Origin: Glycine soja
Taxonomy: Eukaryota > Streptophyta > Magnoliopsida > Fabales > Fabaceae
DNA: 64,000 nucleotides
Direction of reading: 5' to 3'
Assembly: GCF_004193775.1 (NCBI RefSeq)
Contig: NC_041004.1
Location: 5,417,309 to 5,481,308, forward strand
Shown: piece by piece, positions 46,601-58,023 of the stretch
Numbering within the stretch: position 1 is the first letter of the stretch
Layout of the letters: each line of letters opens with the position of its first letter
Program-made: the position numbers and the translations under genes
Notes under the pieces: model-generated
Database searches by the model: none
What the model saw: the letters and a program-made list of their open reading frames with translations, nothing else
What the model was told of the DNA's origin: nothing

Positions 46601-47153
46601 CATGTGATCATTTCAAGTTTTAAGTAACACTTATTTTTACAAACTTGTACCAAACCAAATTTTACCAATTAAAATATATGAAATGCATGAATATGACATG
46701 CAAACTAACATCAAAATACAATTAATTATTGGTTTATCAGTGAGCAACAATGGTCCACCCATTAATTAATCTTTTTTCTTTAAAATAATGACAAGTAACG
46801 ATAACTATAATTTGTTACAAACTTTAAACTCCTTGAGAGAATGATGTGGAAATTAGTTTTAATCACAGTTTAGTGGAAAATAGTTTTAATGGCAGTTTAG
46901 TAATAGCCTAATGAATTTGTTTAAGATGTTAAAGAGTGTATAGCAAATGATGAACTAAGAAGAGTACGACAAATAAGCAAAAAGGCGAAAATGAGTGAAT
47001 TTTTGTTTTCTGAAAATCTGAAATGGCAATGCCACGTCTCAGAATTTACATATTGTAAATAGGAAATAGATGGATATGCTGCTAATCGAAAATGATTTAT
47101 AAAAAAGATATAAAAAAAAACATATTTAATATTTTGCAGAGCAAATAAGTTTT
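46601..47153. other. AT-rich DNA, no gene seen
   Basis: No recognisable frame, terminus or RNA gene. May contain the end of LTR C. Confidence 0.4.
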
Positions 47154-48990
47154 TCATTCAGCCCCATCACTAACAACGTAGTACAAAGAACTAGGTAAAA
47201 CAGAGAGATGTTCTCTGCTAGGGAATGAAAAAGTTGACATCTGATTTTTGAATTCAATATCCTCCTTATTGTTTCCTTCCTCATAGACACCAATTAGGGT
47301 ACAGTGTAGACATACCCTGGCAAAGTTATGGGTCGTCATTACTGTTCTGGAACTTTGTGTAGGGTACTTCTTCTCAAAAAAAAATCTCTGCAACATTGTA
47401 GATCACACTAACGTATTGGATCCCATGTTTTAAATATGTAGTTAAATGAAGGAGTGAATTGCTTAGTGGCATAACCATTGATGAGGAAGCTTAACTTGAA
47501 AATCAATACCGTGAGATTTTTTATTTTTCAAACCAGGCATTATGGAACAACATAGTGCTATCTTAGGAAATTTGTTTCGAAACCAGAAATGCATTGATGA
47601 TTTCCTGCATCTGCAATACCACCAGTTCCTGTCCCTTCCAAGCTCTTTGAACAATAAATGGAAATCAGAAAGCATGAGCAAATTTGAACTGCATACTTGG
47701 ATGACATTGTTGGTGAAGGATAGCAACTCCAACCTAGTACTCTCAAACTATTTGGTAGATGCTTGGGGCATGTAGAAAAGATTGTATTTTCAATAATCAA
47801 AATTCTCAAGTTTCTTCATCTTCTTGAAGGCTTTTCCATTCCATGCCCAGAAGCACAATTTAACCATACAAAAAATATGCACATTAGCAAATTCATCTAT
47901 ACATTTGGATACATTTACAAATACTCAAAATGTTAACTCTCTCAGCTAATAAATTTTATCAAACATGTTAAATTGAGAAAAGGATTAAGAATCGCAAAAT
48001 CTAGCACATATTCATCAAAATTGGTAAATAAAGGAACGAAATGAGAAGGAATAGGGTAGAGATGTTTATAATTATTTTCTTCCAAAACATGAACAATGTC
48101 CTCATCAAACCATAACCTACTACGTCTGCCATGCAGGCTCAACTTTTGGTTCTTGCGTTACAATTTCTCTGCCCGTGTCTTGAATAAAGTCATGCATTCT
48201 CACAAAACTAGAAGCATTAATCTTTATCAGAGATCTGTCAACCAACACTCTCAAACTATCTTCTGGATGAAAACCATGAGCGTGTAGCATTTGTGTGACA
48301 TAGCTTACTTTAAATATTCAATGGATCATTTCATGAGGAATTCTTTTATGTTTATCCAATGCAGAATTACATTCATTTAAACTTTTTCCAAGTAAGTGAG
48401 AACCAATCACATATAAAGAACTGCACGGTTTGAAATATTCAGATAACATCAATCAACTTTATTATTATTTTTAAATGCGTGCCAGTTAAACAATTCAAAA
48501 GATTTTTCAAAATTTAATGGTTTAACCTCATAATTTTACCACCCCATGAGTAGCTAGCAAGTGTTTGTCTCTTGTGGTGATGATGATTATACTTCCAGAG
48601 CCATCGTATTCTCTCTCCTGCAAGTATCTTCATACTTTTTTTTTAATCAGCAAAGTAATAATTAATGCAAGTTTCTTCATACTGTTCTAATTTGTCAACA
48701 TCATCTAGACCCAAAAGGACCTTCTTTTGTTGAATTCTCCTTTTTATTATTGGAATTCTTCTGTTGACATGCATCTCCCACTTTGATATCTTTCTCCTTG
48801 AGTATTTCAGAAAGTAGCATTTCTTGGAGTTGGACAAAGCCATGTTTATAATTGCCTTATCTCTAATGTCAGGGAGAAAACACATCCCTTCAAAATGACT
48901 AAAAATCAAGTTATGCACAGCACGAGCAATTGTGCTTTTTTCTATACCGCTAATACCATGAATACAAATGGGAATTTAAGACACATGAGA
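47154..48990 (-). pseudogene. TIR-NBS-LRR resistance-gene pseudogene
   Basis: Plant intracellular immune receptor relic. From 48970 down on the - strand: degenerate P-loop HGISGIEKSTIARAVHNL (GxxGxGKT expected), HFEGMCFLPDIRDKA, kinase-2 KKVLLGLDDVDKLEQ, then in shifted frames SIIIITTRDKHLL (RNBS-B), a corrupted GLPL region (YVIGSHLLGKSLNEC) and the MHD region VRMHDFIQDTGREIV followed, after another frameshift, by RSRLWFDEDIVHVLEENN. An LRR entry segment ILIIENTIFSTCPKHLPNSL comes next (about 47800), and only about 150 bases later the post-LRR (C-JID) motif MHFWFRNKFPKIALC. Most LRRs are thus deleted, and no TIR exon was found upstream. Stops and frameshifts make it non-functional. Confidence 0.85.
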
Positions 48991-49946
48991 ATTTAAGAAG
49001 AATTCATAGTAATGCAACTCATTCGATTAAAATACCAATCCAAAAAGGACAGATCGATCTTTTACCTACTTAAGCTGAATAATCCATCCATTAAAAACAA
49101 ATACTTTTGTCCCCCCTGTAACTATAATGAAACCATGCGATGTACAATAAAAATAAATATTTTTAAGACATCATCAATCATTAAACTAGTCAAGACACTA
49201 ATTTAAGATTTATTGATTAAACTGTACTTGAACCGTGGTCGAACAAGTAATAATAATAATAATACATAATACATAAACAACATTAAATAAAGATTATAAT
49301 TTCATAGCTTTAAAATATAAAATAAAGTATCTTTTTATAGTGTTTTAAAATTCAAAGTAGAAATAAAAATTCAAATAAAATATATCAAAATAATTAAATT
49401 TAATTTTGAATAAAATACAACAAGTCCATTAACAATAAATTTTTTACATCCGCATAAAAACGAAAATGTCAAATTAATATAATATAAAGATATAAAGATT
49501 AAGATATTAAAAGTTATAAATTAATATAACTGAGTAAATTATATGTTTTGTAAGAAAAAACTAATAATCATTGATAAAATAATTTATACCTATTAGTAAT
49601 CCTTATAAAATAACTTTTTTATATTCAAATATTTTATATTATTTTTTAATTTATTTTTCAAAAAATATGGTGCTAACTGATTCTGGATAAATTTTGGACT
49701 GGTTAGACCAATTTACATTGATTCTGAAATGGTTTGATTTTTTGGAGCAAAATGATTGACCACTAGGCTGATTTCCGGTGAATCGGTCGAACAGGCCACT
49801 CCAATCTTCAAAACCATGATAAAAAAAAACTTTCTTGGTCTTTTTGCCTTTCAACAAGGAGTGATCCACTATGAGTGTGCTATAAATTAGAAAATTCAGA
49901 AATATATTTAAAAGAAATAAAAACTAAAAAAATAAAACTAAATGTT

Positions 49947-49992
<46 letters not shown>

Positions 49993-50570
49993 GTTTGGTA
50001 GTATAAATAAGATTAGGATAAGACACACAACTCAATAAAAGAAAGAATAATTTTTCAAAAGACTCTCATCTAAAAATAACACCTAAAATAGCTCTCATTA
50101 AAATACGAGAATTCAAATTTATAATATAAGATTAGGAGTATACATGTGACTCGATACTAATAAGGGTAGAACCTAAAAATACACAGTGCCATTTTTTAAA
50201 AAAATACGGCCATTTAAAAATAACTCCTAAAATCATTCTCATTAAAATATTAGATTCAAATTTATAATATATGAGTACATATAATTTATGTAGTTACAAA
50301 ATTATTTATTATATTGGAATTAAGAGATCTTTTTATTAAAGAGAGACCAAATTGAGAATAAAGTAAATAAATAGAGGGATCAAATTATCAATTTAAGAAT
50401 AAATACAACTTTTCATTTGAAACTAAGTCTCATGTTCATCACATGATTTATTTATAAATTCAAATAAAATTTTTAGATAATTTTTTTAATACAATACTAG
50501 GTTTTTCCATTACTAACAACTTTTAATATATTTTGTTATATTAAAATTTTAAAATAAAAGATAAGGGTAA
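48991..50570. other. AT-rich DNA with AT microsatellite
   Basis: No gene recognised; a TIR exon was looked for here on the - strand and not found. Contains an AT repeat at 49952-49990. Confidence 0.5.
49952..49990. repeat. AT dinucleotide microsatellite
   Basis: About 20 AT units followed by GGGTTTGG. Confidence 0.95.
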
Positions 50571-51464
50571 TGGAGAAAAATTAATTCCTCAGGCTTCCAC
50601 CTTGGGAGAACTGACACTCTCAATTTTATGAGCCTGAGCTAGTCTTCTTCGTCCCAAGAACATTCTTGGCTTCTATTTATATTTCATAGAGCAAACTCCC
50701 AAGTCTTGATGAATCATTCAAACCTCCCGGGCTCTTGTCTAGATCCAAAATGACTTGCCAGAATTCCACGAAGGTGGTCAAGCTTCTTTAATTGTAGAAG
50801 TTTCATGATTGTTTGTTTCTCAGCGAAAGTGATAAAACCACCACCTCCACTAGCTCTGATCTTAAGCATCAAAAGCAAAAAAGTAAAATTCAAATGTGCA
50901 GTAGCAGAGAATTTATATCAAGCAGTTATTGGGGGCATGGCAACATTTTTCAGTTATGTCTCATGCAGCATACCTGGTTGACATTTTTCAGAGGTAGGTT
51001 GGGATCATCTTTGTAAAAGCAAACATTCCATGCATTGACATGAGCAACTTTTAAAAATATTATAAAAATTAGAAGAAAAATATGACATTTTTTTAACATA
51101 ACCAACCTTTAACCATGAAAAAAAAACTATATAAACATTAAAGTTCTTTATTATAATTAAGAAACTCTAACTCAGTTGATTGAAGAGAGCATTAGTGTTA
51201 TAACTTTTGATATCATTTTTCAATTTCTACATATAAAAAAATGTTTTTTATTATAACAATTTGGAAAAATCTCAATTGTCAAAACCATTGCTATTATGCT
51301 ATGTACTAAGAGTATTGGCTCTTTGCCAATATTAATCCTAAGAGCAAAGATAACTCCAACTAGAAGCTAATATTTGGTTTGGGGTTAGATGCTATCTGGA
51401 ATGCTTGGAACCAGAGGGTTTGTGTTTTTTCTTTTTCCTAATAGAAAAGGATGGGTTTGCATGA
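50571..51464. other. Unassigned, partly GC-richer DNA
   Basis: The stretch 50580-50900 is less AT-rich than its surroundings and, read on the - strand, gives short frames (for example GGGGFITFAEKQTIMKLLQL) that could be a decayed gene or retroelement fragment. I do not recognise the family. The remainder to 51464 is AT-rich. Confidence 0.35.
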
Positions 51465-51582
51465 TGTTAACAGATTGAATTGGTAAAATGAATTTCTCAA
51501 TTGTATTCATTAATTAGATAAGTATATATACAAGTCATTTGGCAGATATGCTAACAGCTGTTCTTGATGAAATATATTAACA
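51465..51582 (-). repeat. 3' LTR (118 bp) of copia remnant
   Basis: TGTTAACAGATTGAATTGG to ATATTAACA on +, TG-CA bounded. On the - strand it is preceded by the purine tract AGCTTGAGGGAGGC and by an RNase H remnant, so it is the 3' LTR of a - strand copia element with a very short LTR. Confidence 0.78.
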
Positions 51583-51840
51583 GCCTCCCTCAAGCTGGAC
51601 CATGAATATCAGTCATGTTTAGCTTGGACAGCAGGGAAGAAAAAACAGGAATAGAGTGGGCTTTGGTGTGTAACCAGTCGATCCTTGGATGGAATGGGCA
51701 TGAGATGAGTGGTTCCATTGTGTACTTTATCGCGAATTAGATGATAGTCTATTCCTATATGATTAGTGTGCTCATAAAACATTGGATTTTAAGCTATTTT
51801 GATGATTGATTGGTTGTCACAATATGAATTGGATAAATAT
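51583..51840 (-). pseudogene. Copia RNase H C-terminal remnant
   Basis: The - strand reads NQSS, then STLIIIGIDYHLIRDKVHNG, then THLMPIPSKDRLVTHQSPLY, corresponding to the end of copia RNase H (x-x-H-I-x-x-D-x-H-x-x-R-D). Frames contain stops. The rest of the element is missing; the second LTR fragment lies at 53471-53580 beyond an inserted solo LTR. Confidence 0.72.
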
Positions 51841-53470
51841 TGTTGGAACAAGTGGTCTTAGAATAATTAAGAAGGGGGGTTGAATTAATTATTAATGCAC
51901 CTTGACTAATTAAAACTTATCCTTCTTAATGTTACTAGATTTAATTAGGCTTTTACTACCAAGTTAAGAAAGTAAAGAACAATAATTGAAACTTAACCAA
52001 AAGTAAAAGCGATAATTAAAAGTGCACAGCGAAAATTAAAAGTGTAGGGAAGAAGAAGACAAACACAAGAATTTTATACTGGTTCGGCAACAACCCGTGC
52101 CTACATCCAGTCCCCAAGCAACCTGCGGTTCTTGAGATTTCTTTCAACCTTGTAAAAACCTTTACAAGCAAAGATCCACAAGGGATGTACCCTCCCTTGT
52201 TCTCTTTGAACAACCAAGTCGATGTACCCTCCACTTGAACCGATCCATAAGAGATGTACCCTCTCTTGTTCTCAGTTACAACAACCTAAGTAGATGTATC
52301 CTCTACGTGTATCACAAAGGATGTACCCTCCAATGTGTTAAGACAAAAAATTCTCAAGAGGTTAGTCCTTTAAATCTTTGTAAGGGGAAACAAAAGATAT
52401 CTCAGGAAGTTAGTCCTTTGAAATCTTTTGTTTAAGGAAAAAGGAAGAATCAAAAAGAATTCTCAGACTGAGTCCTTTTGAATTCTCTTGAAAAGGGAGA
52501 AGGGAGACACAAAAGAATTTAGGTGGTTAGTCCTTTGTTCTTTTGGAAAAGGGAGAAGAGAGACACAAAAAGAATTCAGGCGATTAGTCCTTGTTGAATT
52601 CTTTTTGGCAAAGGGAGAAGAGAATGAAAATATATAACACACTTTTGTTTTCTGCAGAAGAACAAGGTTGGGAAAACAGAAAACTTAGAAAGCTTTTTGA
52701 CAAAGGAAGAAGAAGAAAGATGAGAAGCAAAGGTTTCAAGATTTCTCAAAAATTGTTCAAGAAGTTCTAAAAAGTTATTAAAATGCAAGTCAAGGTCTTG
52801 CTTTTATAGACTCTTCATGTCTGGTCAAGAAAACCATTGGAAGAGTTATAACCTTCAGAAAATCTTGAGAAAACCATTGGAAGAGTTACATCTCTTGACT
52901 TTTTATTCAAAACTTATCAGTAGTAATCGATTACCATAATTATGTAATCGATTACACAAAGCATTTTATGAAAAGATGTGACTCTTCACAATTGAATTTG
53001 AATTTCAACGTTCAGATACACTGGTAATCGATTACCAATATATTGTAATCGATTACACCATTTAGAAATCATTTGGAACGTTGCAAATTCAGTTAAAACT
53101 TTTTGAAATCAAATTCTATCACTAGTAATCGATTACAGGAAACTGGTAATCGATTACCAGAGAGTAAATACTCTGGTAACTTAGAAAAATTTGAGAAAAC
53201 TTTTCTTGTAAAACAAAACTGTGCTATGTTTGGTTTTTGAAAAATCTTTTTTAATACTTCCCTTGTGAAGTCTTGACTTGTTGCTTCTTGGTTTCTTCTC
53301 TTGAATCTTGAATTGATCTTCTCTTGAATCTTGATTCTTCTTGATGTCTTTTCTTTAATCTTGATCTTGAACTTGTTGACTCAATCTTGACATCATTCTT
53401 TTGGGCTTTTTGTCATCATCAAAACTACTTGAATCATACTTGATTCATCATCATGAAGCTTGCTTCTACA
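51841..53470 (-). mobile_element. Solo LTR with TAATCGATTA palindromes, copy 2 (inverted)
   Basis: 1630 bp, the inverse complement of the 34440-36103 family: on + it starts TGTTGGAACAAGTGGTCTTA and ends AGCTTGCTTCTACA. The flanks AATAT and AGTAT could be a target duplication with one change. It keeps the GGTACATC-type repeats, the GACTAACC-type repeats and the palindrome cluster. It splits a copia remnant. Confidence 0.87.
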
Positions 53471-53585
53471 AGTATATATACAAGTCATTTGATAGCTATG
53501 TTAACAGTTGTACTTGAAACTAACTAACAAATATATTAAAAATATTAAAAACAAATTACAATGAATGAAATATATTAGCACGAGT
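53471..53585 (-). repeat. Second LTR fragment of the copia remnant
   Basis: AGTATATATACAAGTCATTT followed by GATAGCTATGTTAACAGTTG matches the right half of the 118-bp LTR at 51465-51582. This is what would remain of the 5' LTR after loss of nearly all the interior. Confidence 0.65.
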
Positions 53586-54059
53586 TGTTGAATACAGTCA
53601 AGAAATTAGGTTGTAGGGATTTCCATTTTGGCTTCTTCCATATATAAGCCGTTGCATAAATTGACTTGGATCACATTAGCTGAAAAAAACCTAGTGTGGG
53701 ATGGATAAAAGACAATTGTGATGAAGGGTTTTTGAGGGACCACACTACTACAAAAGCAGCATTCTAAGTTGGTTATAAACGGTTTTCTATGTCGGTTAAC
53801 AACCGTCGTCGTCTTCGACGTAGTTAAAAACATTGACGATTTCAACAATAGTCATGAGGAACCATCGTAGACGTCCTCGAATTCTAAGACGGGCAGCTAG
53901 ATAGGCCCGTCTTAGACTGTACGAAAGACTACGACGATGACCAAGACAACATACCGTCATAGAGTTCATCGGATTCTACGACGGGCCTGTCTAGGTGCCC
54001 ATCTTAGACATTGGTGAATTTTATGACGGTCCCGTCCTAATAACCGTTGTAGGAATTGG

Positions 54060-54400
54060 TGGACTCTATTTACAGATTGGATTGGGGAGCAAGTCAATCA
54101 AACACGGATATACAAATTTGAGCATGGCCTCATAAAGGATAAAATTGGAGGGAGAACACATGACTTTAGACTTCAGCAACAAATGAAGGTCGAGGTTCAT
54201 GTGTTTGTAGGGGATATGCATGCATATGGATGGGTACACAAGTTAAAGACATGTTTCAAAATGAGGGTAGCATCAGAAAAATAACACATGCATGCAGTCG
54301 TTGTGTCTAAGGATAGTCAACCACTGATTAGGTTCCAATGGTGTGAATATTGCAATCCCACCCTTCTTTGATGCAATAAAACTGCATCATCCAACATTTT
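54060..54400 (+). pseudogene. Captured Ty3 gag fragment inside the CACTA element
   Basis: Forward translation gives TLFTDWIGEQVNQ, RTHDFRLQQQMKVEVHVFVG, DMHAYGWVHKLKTCFKMR, then a stop, and HAVVVSKDSQPLIRFQWCEY CNP. This follows the Ty3 gag pattern seen at 63470-63660 in this window (MSIFEGEDPMGWLTKIKKYF, MMVAMDEEALGWFQWWESWN P). It is a short internal piece with no LTR, consistent with capture by the transposon. Confidence 0.72.
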
Positions 54401-54719
54401 GTTGCCATTAAAGGTTTCATTTGAAAACATGATGTTATTCCTCTGCTAATGGTGAACATTTCTTTTCAATTTTCTTTGAATTCACAATTCTTTGCAGCCA
54501 AATCTGTATTATATAATACACTATAATTTTTTAATGCTACACTTTTTTGTTCTTTTTAATTTTTATATACACATGGTTTCTGTCATTGTGTAAAGTAATT
54601 ACTTATGTATTATATAATATATGACTACTTAGAAGAAGGTCAACTAAAAATGAAATCAAGATTGGAATAAGAACAGGAAGCCAAGGCTACTGTTATGAGT
54701 AAGATCCAAAGGCTAAACA

Positions 54720-54953
54720 AACTCATTTCGGTTTCCTCAAAGAATGCAAATCCAGGATAACTATCTCATTTTTTCAATCATCAGCGAAGTTGGTTAGTTG
54801 GCTAGGATGATGTGACCTGACTCTAATGTCAAATAATGTACATTATGTATTCCTGTTACTATCTTATTCAATTTTATCCTACAAGGTGCGTATACTTTGA
54901 ACTCCACACTAGAAAAATTGAAAATGAGAGTGACAAAGATTCATCAGATCTGT
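54720..54953 (+). repeat. 234-bp direct repeat, copy 1
   Basis: Starts AACTCATTTCGGTTTCCTC and ends TTCATCAGATCTGT; nearly identical to 55464-55697, the same length. Only a handful of base changes are visible. Confidence 0.9.
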
Positions 54954-55463
54954 GTAGGGCCAGATATACACACAAATAAGACTCGCTTATTGGACTCTTA
55001 TCCAGATATATGAAGGGCCCTACTATTCTCACTTCACATATTGCTCTTTCCACCTCCTACTTTTCAAAATCAGGATAAAAAGACACTTTTTTCCTCTCCC
55101 TATTTTCCTACATCCCCCCCCCCCACATTTTTATTTTACTTTTAGATTTAACAGAAACACAATTCGATCATGTGTGTTTTTGGAAATAAAAAAAATAATG
55201 AATGGGGTGTGAAGAGCAGAAAGCAGGATGACAATAACAAAGCCTCAACGTGATTTAGGAGTATTTGAACCGATTTTATAAAAAAATGACAAATTAGGCA
55301 AGGTCTTAAGTAACTCTTGACTTGTTCTTGTGGACATGACAACCAAGCAAGGTTAGAATTTAATTCGAAGATCAAGGGACCCATTTGAACTATGTTGTCG
55401 GACAGTCTACCTAATTAAACAAGTTGTTCTTACTAACAGCAACACATTAGTTTCCAAAACAGC

Positions 55464-55792
55464 AACTCATTCTGGTTTCCTCAAAGAATGCAAATCTAGG
55501 ATAACTATCTCATTTTTTCAATCATCAACGAAGTTGGTTAGTTGGCTAGGATGATGTGACCTGACTCTAATGTCAAATAATGTACATTATGTATTCCTGT
55601 TACTATCTTTTTCAGTTTTATACTACAAGGTGTGTATACTTTGAACTCCACACTAGACAAATTGAAAATGAGAGTCACAAAGATTCATCAGATCTGTTTC
55701 ATGATGTTAGACATAAAACATCATCTGCTACATGGAATGAAGAGTTCTCCCCAGCTAGCAATAGTGTTACTGATAGGTGGAAATTAGATTAG
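55464..55792 (+). repeat. 234-bp direct repeat, copy 2, with extended coding-like segment
   Basis: 55464-55697 repeats 54720-54953. It then runs on into HDVRHKTSSATWNEEFSPAS (frame from VYFELHTRQIENESHKDSSD), which looks like a real protein segment: balanced composition and an acceptor-like TTTTATACTACAAG before it. I do not recognise the family. Probably a gene fragment captured by the CACTA element. Confidence 0.5.
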
Positions 55793-56700
55793 AGGGATTG
55801 GTTACAAATAGGATGAAACTAGTTCATTACTTGTCAAGGGCAGCAGTTAGCCAATTAGTCCATTAGTCCATTACTTAATTAGCAATAAGGGATTGGTTAC
55901 AAATATGTCCAAATTAGGTTAGAGGGATTAACTCAGTGAATTTCATATTTACAACTTTGCATGTGAAAGGATAAATTCCTTAAAAGCCATAACACATGCA
56001 ATGGTAGCTAACATAAACTCATTACTACAGACTACCAACACAAATCCAAAATCCTAAATGACCAACTACTACACTACTACACTACTACATTTCACATAAT
56101 CCCCACTGAAACGCAGAACAAAACAAAAATTAACAACTTCAGATTACATAAAAAGATAAACAAAAATCAGAGCTTCTTTCACAAAACATACAATGTATCT
56201 TACCTTATGGAACCAGCTTTCTCCATAAACCAAATAATGGTTTGCTTTTAAGGGATAAAATGAAAAAGGACAATTACAAAACTAACATGCACAATAGTAC
56301 AACACAACAACACCAGCCTTTCAACTGTGCATACAAACAATAAACAGTACAATGTTATAAACCTTACCTTTTATGGGACGCAGCTTCACGACAATGTAGA
56401 CCACCAACAATGTACAACTAACAGCCTGAGACGACATCAAAGCAGATTCCTCAAATGAATGAATGAATATAAGCAATGCAAATGAAGAAGAAGTAACGAC
56501 AGACCTTACCTTTGTCGGCGACGACTGCAAATGGAAGAAGAAGCAACGACATACCTCTTTGTCGGAGACTATGCTCTCTGTAGCTACCTAGGGCACGAAG
56601 TTGTGAGTAATTGTGTGCTAATTTCGAGCTTCCAATTGCTAGGGCGCGCCAAAGTAAGAGAAAGTAACAAGCACATGCCCGCCATGTGATACCATTTAGG

Positions 56701-57300
56701 ATACAAAGACGAGTCTTAGAAAAGACCGTCTTTGTATTGCAATAAAGTCGAACATCACGTGTCCGCCACGTGTCACCAAATAACATACAAAGACGGGTCA
56801 AGGGACAAGACCATCTTTGTATTTATACGCTTCAAATCACGTGGCCTCCACGTGAAACCACCAACAATACAAGACGACTCTTACTGCAAGACCGTCTTTG
56901 TATCCTACTGACGAAAATGATGACGTGTTTGCACCTTAACAATACAAAGACGGGTCTGGGGACAAGACCGTCTTTGTATTGTTACACTTCAAATCACGTG
57001 GCTTCCACGTGAAACCACCAACAATACAAAAGACGAGTCTTACCGCAAGACCGTCTTTGTATCCTAATGATAGAAATCATGACGTGTTTGCACCTTAACA
57101 ATACAAAGACGGGTCTATGGACAAGACCGTCTTTGTATTTTAAATCTTCAAATCACGTGGCTACCACGTGAAACTACTAACAATACAAAGACGGTCTCAC
57201 CACACCACCGCCTTTGTATAGTCGTCGGCCCACTCACGTGTTTGCCACGTGTAACCATTGACGATACAAAGACGGTTTTCACCACAAGACTGCCTTTGTA
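56701..57300. repeat. Array of eight hairpins alternating with CACGTG palindromes
   Basis: Eight inverted repeats of the type ATACAAAGACGGGTCT ... AGACCGTCTTTGTAT start at about 56701, 56785, 56867, 56942, 57024, 57101, 57183 and 57264, spaced 75-84 bases. Between most of them is a second palindrome of the type CACGTGGCTTCCACGTG or CACGTGTCCGCCACGTG. The array lies in the right subterminal part of the CACTA element. Confidence 0.92.
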
Positions 57301-57458
57301 AGTTAATCATGTAAATACAAATTGTCACGCCAACTGCATGTCTACGACGGTTAGTGGCAAACGACGTCGTTCTCATGCTCTTAATGTCTCACCTTCTAAG
57401 ACGATTGTTTGCAACCGTCGTTGAATCCCCGACATAGAATGCTACTTTTGTAGTAGTG

Positions 57459-57965
57459 CCACTTTGGTAAATTCAAATATAACTGCCAATGCCACCAAAT
57501 TGGGAGATTGTTCAATCACTCAAGTTGAACTAAAGAGATTCATAATTTAATAAAAACTATGCGTTATTAATTTTAGAATTTCAATTCTTATATTACCAAT
57601 TTTATATAGATTTATTAAGACGTTTTATATAAATTTCAATTCTTAAATTACTAACCCTATTTCCTCAAAAAAGAAAAAAATTTCTAAGCCTATATGTGGT
57701 AGGCATGAAAGGAGAGAAGTGAAAAATAAAGAGTCAAAAGTGGAATGAAGTGTGTATGATACTTACGAAAGTGGGTGATATATCTTTTTTTTATTTTTTA
57801 AAGGTAAATCCCACAAAATAATATTCCTTCTAAAAAATGAGATGAAGATGGCGAGAAAACTACAGTAATTAAACGATCTATGCCTCTCAACACACTGAAG
57901 GTCACTTTGCTGCCACTCATATGGCCTCTCAGTGTTTTCTTCTTCTTTTGCCTCATGTTTTCTTG

Positions 57966-58023
<58 letters not shown>

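Larger units (their letters stand above)
53743..57458. mobile_element. Non-autonomous CACTA transposon
   Basis: Begins CACTACTACAAAAGCAGCAT and ends with the inverse complement of CACTACTACAAAAGTAGCAT; CCA lies outside both ends (53740-53742 and 57459-57461), the 3-bp target duplication of CACTA elements. 3716 bp. The subterminal regions are full of ACGACGG and AAGACGGG motifs, the kind of repeats that CACTA transposases bind. No transposase gene is seen. The interior holds a retrotransposon gag fragment, a duplicated unrecognised segment and an array of hairpins. Confidence 0.93.

Noticed and set aside
49651..49869. Candidate TIR exon upstream of the TNL relic (MDHSLLKGKKTKKVFFYHGF)
   Set aside because: The YDVFISFRGEDTR-type start and later TIR motifs are absent; the resemblance is limited to a few hydrophobic residues.
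53606..53848. 80-codon frame on the - strand crossing the CACTA left end
   Set aside because: It crosses a defined transposon boundary, so it cannot be an ancestral gene, and it shows no family resemblance.
56451..56801. 116-codon frame on the - strand in the CACTA element
   Set aside because: It overlaps the hairpin array and has no family resemblance; hairpin repeats create chance frames.
56701..57300. CRISPR-like regularly spaced repeats
   Set aside because: The repeats are inverted pairs in a plant CACTA transposon with no unique spacers; not a CRISPR array.
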